64,000 bases of DNA from positions 4,846,001-4,910,000 of the forward strand of contig OZ026845.1 in the NCBI GenBank assembly GCA_964023205.1. The letters are read 5' to 3'. Positions within the stretch are counted from its first letter, which is position 1, and every line of letters starts with the position of its first letter. This DNA comes from Lutraria lutraria (lineage: Eukaryota > Mollusca > Bivalvia > Venerida > Mactridae). Positions 58,790-64,000 of this stretch are shown one piece after another. Under the pieces are notes generated by a model that was not told where the DNA came from, did no database searches, and was given only the letters and a program-made list of their open reading frames with translations. Made by a program: the position numbers and the translations under genes.

Positions 58790-58955
58790 CTCGGCGTGCC
58801 TCAGCGTGGCAACGACGCTGAACACGTACCCGTTTAGACGGTATCCAATTACGGCTGTAGACGGGACGCCAAAAGCGAAAGCTCAGAATAACATGAAAGG
58901 GTCTGTAATACCCCCGTTTGGACGCGGGACTCGGGACACAGGACCCGCTCCTTAA
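58790..58955. other. GC-elevated patch
   Basis: About 165 bp with visibly higher GC and several CG dinucleotides (GGCAACGACGCTG, GACGGGACGCC, GGACGCGGGACTCGGGACAC). Short frames of 69-92 codons cross it on both strands, none recognisable. It could be a repeat or exon remnant. Confidence 0.4.
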
Positions 58956-59522
58956 AATATGGAAGGACTCGTGGGGAATGAGTATTACATCCCGATGAAA
59001 CATTATCATGATCTTGATGTAATCAGTTTTCGCGAACAGGCAACCCGGCATAAACTCAGATTAATGATTAACTCAACAGTTAATATTAATATTGCTCAAT
59101 GTACAAAGAGACACGAGTATGAAGTGCTCCAGTGTCTGTTATCTCTGGATGTACTTGAAACAATATAAAACATTTCAATTTCTATATGTATATGATTACT
59201 GCTTCCCGGCGTTAAATTGGACAATAGTACGTGAATGGTTGAGTAACTTGTTTTCGTGGTATGGTATTTTTATATGCACCGTTTCCATTTGCGCGTTATT
59301 CCAGAAAATGTGTAAACGGATCGTCTAACAGATCTGAAAGCTTACGTCTACACTGTTTACCTGCAGGTTAACTTGAAACGCTCAAATGGATGTATTAGAG
59401 GGAATTTTGTTTTAAAAACGGATAAATTTTCTCAATACTGAATTTTTACGATCATCATTTGCAAAATACTATAGAATAATGAAAACTTGCTTTGTTAATA
59501 CCACGAAAACTGATTACACCAT
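58956..59522. other. AT-rich non-coding DNA
   Basis: Nothing supported. Confidence 0.5.
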
Positions 59523-59565
59523 TCTGCCAGTTAGGGGCAGGTAAGCCAGACTATGTTTTCACAAC
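59523..59565 (+). repeat. Short dispersed repeat fragment (GGGGCAGGTAA family)
   Basis: AGGGGCAGGTAAGCCAGAC matches the cores at 7684 and 41172. Confidence 0.45.
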
Positions 59566-60129
59566 GTAAAAGTGGTAAATTGTTCTAGGTCTGAGTAAAA
59601 CAACATGTAATCATATTTCTCCGATGCTGTTCCTTGGCAGAGGCGTCGATGCCAAAAATATATCATCTTCTGTTAGTTTCCATGATTGATTGACAGAACA
59701 ATTTGGTATTAGATGTTAGAAATTGGAAGTCGATATTAGAATGATGTATAAATAAGTTTATAAAGGACTGAGTGGGGTAATCATTATATTTTTGTTAATG
59801 AAAGTGTGAGATATGCGTGTTCTTAACACGGTGTTGGCTTCTCCGCAAAAAAATTTAAACGCCTTAATAGATAAGCTTTCTAAAGGCAATTTTTCAATGT
59901 ATAGAGCAATGTAATTATTGCAAATAAAGGAATCTCCACCAGGAGACGTCAAATCATCGCATGGTCATTTCAGAGCAGCCCCACACACAGCTAAGGAGAT
60001 AAGATACAGGATAACCGGGCATTTATATCCCTTTTCTTATTTAGAATAGTTTCACCTGGTTCTTTATCGTTACCAGTGTAAAGCACCGATACGCGCCTCT
60101 CCTGTTTCCTGTGATTTTCTTACCACAGT
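59566..60129. other. AT-rich non-coding DNA
   Basis: Nothing supported. Confidence 0.5.
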
Positions 60130-60262
60130 ACTTGGCTCGGTAATTGGGATGAGAACACTGAAACAAGCATCCCTGAGACTGAATTAGAAAGGCGGAGCAG
60201 AGATTTGAACCCACGACCTTTGGTTAGGTTGTCCAGCTCGACCACCGATCACCCCTCGTCGC
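60130..60262 (-). mobile_element. tRNA-derived SINE, family S3a (minus)
   Basis: On the minus strand a box A-like GATCGGTGGTCGAGCTGG is followed by GGTCGTGGGTTCAAATCTC (box B). The body CAGTGTTCTCATCCCAATTA and CCGAGCCAAGTAC matches the copies at 14852 and 28640. Confidence 0.65.
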
Positions 60263-60766
60263 ATCAAAGTCTAAGAGCAAATGATGAATTAATGTTGAAA
60301 AATGTTTTAAATTGTTATCAGCGGAACACATACCAAACTCTGTACTTGACTTTAGTGGTACATGATATCATGCAGAATAAAAAGAGAGAATACATTTTTG
60401 GAATGATAAAATATAGTTTAATCATTATACTGACGAAGAATGCTAACAAATTCAAATACAATTGCAAATTATGAATTACAAGTATACGTTTAGCAGGTCA
60501 CAATATAACTAAAATGTCTGAAAAATGATGACCAGTTGAGTACAATCATGTTGTGTATGTCGAAATGAATATTGTGACAAATATGTTTTGATTCAAATGC
60601 CAGGCTGAACTAATTCCGCCCACTTATGAATAATAATGCGAATGTAATTGGTATAAATGCATTCAGGACTATCAAATTACCAGCAGTTCAACTGAAAGTA
60701 GCCTTCATTATACTAGTACATGTGAAATATCAAATCATCATTCGGTATTCCTCATCCGACTGCGTA
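60263..60766. other. AT-rich non-coding DNA
   Basis: Nothing supported. Confidence 0.5.
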
Positions 60767-60893
60767 TCATTCGGCAAACCTCGGTCGATTCCGTTCACCC
60801 ATCTGACATATAAGACGTAGTCATCCGATGTGTGCCGAATGAACTCCATCGTAAATGGAGGTACGGAATCAGGCGTGGTGTGCCGAGTGATGA
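60767..60893. mobile_element. Short MITE with about 28-bp imperfect inverted ends
   Basis: TCATTCGGCAAACCTCGGTC plus GATTCCGT at the left is matched by the inverse of ACGGAATC plus AGGCGTGGTGTGCCGAGTGA at the right, with several mismatches. A related half-copy lies at 14199-14248. Confidence 0.6.
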
Positions 60894-61949
60894 ATTCCTT
60901 ATTTCATGTGAACAATGAAATATCTAATATCAGCAGAAGAATGTATTTCAAAAGAAAAACAAATTTCATAAAAGACTTTGTATAAAAAGCATTGGTATGT
61001 TAATAATACTCAATGACGGGCTAGTAGGAGAAGAAATAATGATTGAGTACAAACAGCCAAAGGGCCATTGTAATGCCATTTATAAATATTAATTTGTTGA
61101 TATCTTAAGAATACGAAAGGTAATTATTTAGTATGGCTACCGTTTAGTTAGAAATCACGTAACTGGTAAAATGTTAATAAGTATGTCAAAGTCACATAAC
61201 AATGTACTGATAATGATATAAATATAAGTTTCGTATTTTAACTAAATACATCAATGTGCTGTTCTAATCAGTTCTGAATTAACCCCTTGAACTCATTTTA
61301 TAAACAAACTGACTTCAAAAACTTGTATGTAAAGCATTCAACAAGATAAAACAACAATTAAACAATATCGTATACAGTAACAAAACTACAATCAACATGT
61401 ACTGAAAGTTTTACAGAAATTACGACACAGGCAATAACAAAATGAAGTCGCTTAAATAAGTTAACAAAATATGGGGGAAAATACAATTACACTTCATAGA
61501 TTTCCATTTAATTCAGTTTGTATATCTGGGGAATAAGCAGCATTATGATTTTGAAGAATATTTTATGTGAAAATCAAATATTGTTTTATAAAAAGGTCCT
61601 TTTCACAATGAGCTAAAACAGATTTATATGGTAACTATAATGTATGTTAAACTTCTTATGTCATTGTGAATTCGTAGCATATTCTATAGATCAAATAAGC
61701 TGTAATAATTATGTAAAAATGCACTAATGTATTCATATAGAAAACTTGAAACAATATTTTCAATATTTCTGTTAGTTCTAACAATTAACAACTAATATGA
61801 TACAAAGTCCAAAACATATTTTCTCAAAGGTCACTTAACAAAGCAGACTGTCTAGATACGGGTGTAAATATTTGCTTAAAATACCCTAAATTAAAGTAGG
61901 CTTCAGTTCTACTCGTGACACAGCCTTGCATTGCTGGAAAAAGTCTATT
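60894..61949. other. AT-rich non-coding DNA
   Basis: Nothing supported. Confidence 0.55.
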
Positions 61950-62159
61950 TCATTTATTTATAGCGGCATATTCACCTAACCAGCTTTCTTGGACTGTATT
62001 GATCCCTTCCACAAGGAACCGTCTAATTCTCCATACATGGAAGAAATCGACATTTTCGTCACATTTTGATAGGAGGGTATGACCTGTCGTGTCCGGGATT
62101 CGAACTATGATCGCCGGGTTTCAAGTTCAGCTTACTAACCACAGCACCACGGCTGTCGT
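61950..62159 (-). mobile_element. tRNA-derived SINE, family S1 (near full length)
   Basis: Reverse complement of the 40685 copy, starting at the tail: CATTTATTTATAG, CATATTCACCTAACCAGC, TTGGACTGTATTGATCCC, CTAATTCTCCATACATGGAA and CGACATTTTCGTCACATTTT. The head has GTCCGGGATTCGAAC (box B) and CTAACCACAGCACCACGGC (box A side). Both promoter boxes are recognisable. Confidence 0.8.
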
Positions 62160-62801
62160 ATAACGTACTAGTGACATAAACATATTTGTGCTGCAGTAGG
62201 CGATTCACGAAGAGTTTCAGTCCGAGGCTTATGTAATATATACATCTAATTCGTCGTGACTATATTCTTTAAATCAACCTCAAGATCAATTTAAGTATCT
62301 AAAACAGGTTTGATTTTTAAGATTAATTAAAAAAGTCGAGCATTAATGTTCAAATAAATACAAGATAAAATCGCTTTATAATTAACACTCAACCAGTTTG
62401 CATTGGTAAAATTTGTATAGCTATGCCATGATTATCCTCTCGTATACAATGTTGCTAACTTTGATGAAAACCGACTAGATGATAATATACTGGGAAGATA
62501 ATTAATCAAGCGAGTACCCGATGTGGATCAAAAACAACATTAATCTTAGATCGCAATAAAAACACCAGTGCTTGCCAATATCATGTCATCTAATTTATCG
62601 CTTATGGTGTACACGAATCATTATTACAGTCAATTCGTGACATCAGATAGAGAGCTTTCAGCAATGGTGGTTTCCCAAATCGAGAGAATGTGATCATTTT
62701 GTATCTTTATATACAAAACAATATCCACGAGGCTTTCGTTACTGCTTAAGAATCATATACAGTGAAAAATGGTTACAAAGGGACAACATGTATACATATA
62801 T
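62160..62801. other. AT-rich non-coding DNA
   Basis: Nothing supported. Confidence 0.55.
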
Positions 62802-62848
62802 AATGTGGCCCCTATCCACAGTTGGTCTTTATTCGGAAGTTGTTTACT
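62802..62848. mobile_element. MITE end fragment, CAGTCAAACCTG family
   Basis: AATGTGGCCCCTATCCACAG and TTGGTCTTTATTCGGAAGTT resemble the internal and right-end segment of the family near 50570-50600. Confidence 0.4.
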
Positions 62849-64000
62849 GATGATGAAAATAGCGATAAAACACAACTAACAGATCTGGTACATTTGAATG
62901 AAGGACACTTGGACCACTGAACTATTGTGAAATTAACGTCAAAAGAAAAATATTGACAAAAATGATTGACTATCGATCTAATATTTATTACATCTATACA
63001 TGAATGGTATATTGAAACAGGGTAAGAGATACCTAGCGTGGTTTTTAAATTATTCCTTCTTAGGAAAAAAATATATTTTCAATATTATAACTTCACATTA
63101 ACACTACAAAATCGTCAACTGAACGTGAAGACTGCAACTTTGAGTACAGGCACTTTGTTTGTAGATATTTAAAATATTTCGTTTACTAATATGCCCTACA
63201 TACATTCGGCACCTGCATACAAATTGTCGTTTTTAGCATAGTTACACAAAATACGCTGGTTCTCGATGTTAGATAGAAAAAACACAACCAATAGAAACAT
63301 CTAAGACCAGAAATAAGTCATGTAAAGTTACATGACAAAAAATAGATGGGTAGGTAAATCGGAAAACTTTTCTATTATTTTTCTAAACATATTTTGTCCC
63401 AATCCACACTATCGAACCTAGTACTATGTTCAGACAATCATAGGAACTTCCTGACGGGTGAGGCGTATATCAGAGCTTTGCACCGGGAACAATAATGAAC
63501 CAGGAACAATATCCGAAATAAGATAGGGATATTAGATTCTATTATATCCCCGAATACTTTAAATTTTGCCCTTAAAACTTTAGGGTCCGCATAGGATAAC
63601 CATGAACACTTATATTGTTGTTCTGTCCTGATGCATAGACCTACATAAACAGCATAAAACAACATTACTAAATGACTAAACATGTACTATAAGAAACATA
63701 AGGCCTCTGTTACAGTAAGAAGCAGTTTAACGACAAGATAACGTTATAACATAAACACCTTACATAACAACCGACTTTTGTATTAAATGCGAAGCACCAA
63801 TACAGTGATAAAAAAAATTCAACACGACGATACTTCTTGCAAAACCGAACAACATCGGACTACTTTTATGCATAAGCAACGGATTAGCAGAATTCGACAC
63901 ACTTTCTTTTCCTTTTTTTTTTGTTGTTGTTGTTTTTACTTAGTCTGTTCGAAACTCGCTTAAAAGATAGTAATATATAACAATGTAAATATATACGGAA
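62849..64000. other. AT-rich non-coding DNA
   Basis: Only a T-run with four GTT units near 63913-63934. An 81-codon minus frame at 63438-63683 has no recognisable domain. Confidence 0.55.

Overview
The window looks like a stretch of an animal nuclear genome, most likely from a mollusc and probably a bivalve. It is strongly AT-rich (about two-thirds A+T by eye), has no bacterial gene organisation, and is full of tRNA-derived SINEs, short terminal-inverted-repeat elements, minisatellites and microsatellites. The commonest SINE head here (reading roughly GCCTCYGTGGTCGAGTGGTTA) and its tail are of a kind I recall as very common in bivalve genomes. That recollection, not a search, is the basis of the organism call. 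The sequence reads as intergenic or long-intron DNA. I find no convincing complete protein gene, rRNA or functional tRNA.

Layout. 1-6 kb: MITE remnants, a perfect 61-nt palindrome at a MITE end, and a tetranucleotide repeat field. 6-15 kb: a 46-bp minisatellite, two SINEs, a decayed hammerhead-like motif and a 70-bp tandem repeat. 14.8-15.5 kb: a nested block of two tRNA-headed SINEs and a third repeat. 16-29 kb: mostly featureless AT-rich DNA with SINE fragments and one possible exon at 27965-28153. 30.1-32.6 kb: two adjacent minisatellites (about 29 units of 53/54 bp, then 35 units of 25 bp). 36-46 kb: a purine-rich tract, a 518-bp element flanked by TTAA, several MITEs and SINEs, and a long CT repeat. 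46-49.3 kb: tiny inverted-repeat elements and a 17-bp minisatellite. 49.9-50.2 kb: the only short ORF with plausible gene-like context (TATA box, good start context, one hydrophobic segment). 51.7-51.8 kb: a hammerhead ribozyme motif on the minus strand. 54-64 kb: second copies of two MITE families, SINE fragments and plain AT-rich DNA.

The long open frames over the minisatellites at 6.3-7.0, 30.2-31.0, 31.7-32.6 and 48.6-49.2 kb are repeat artefacts: the units lack stop codons, so several frames or both strands stay open. The strongest biological signals are the hammerhead ribozyme, which points to a Penelope-like or retrozyme-type element, and a set of non-autonomous DNA transposons, three of whose families appear as clear pairs or groups within 64 kb.
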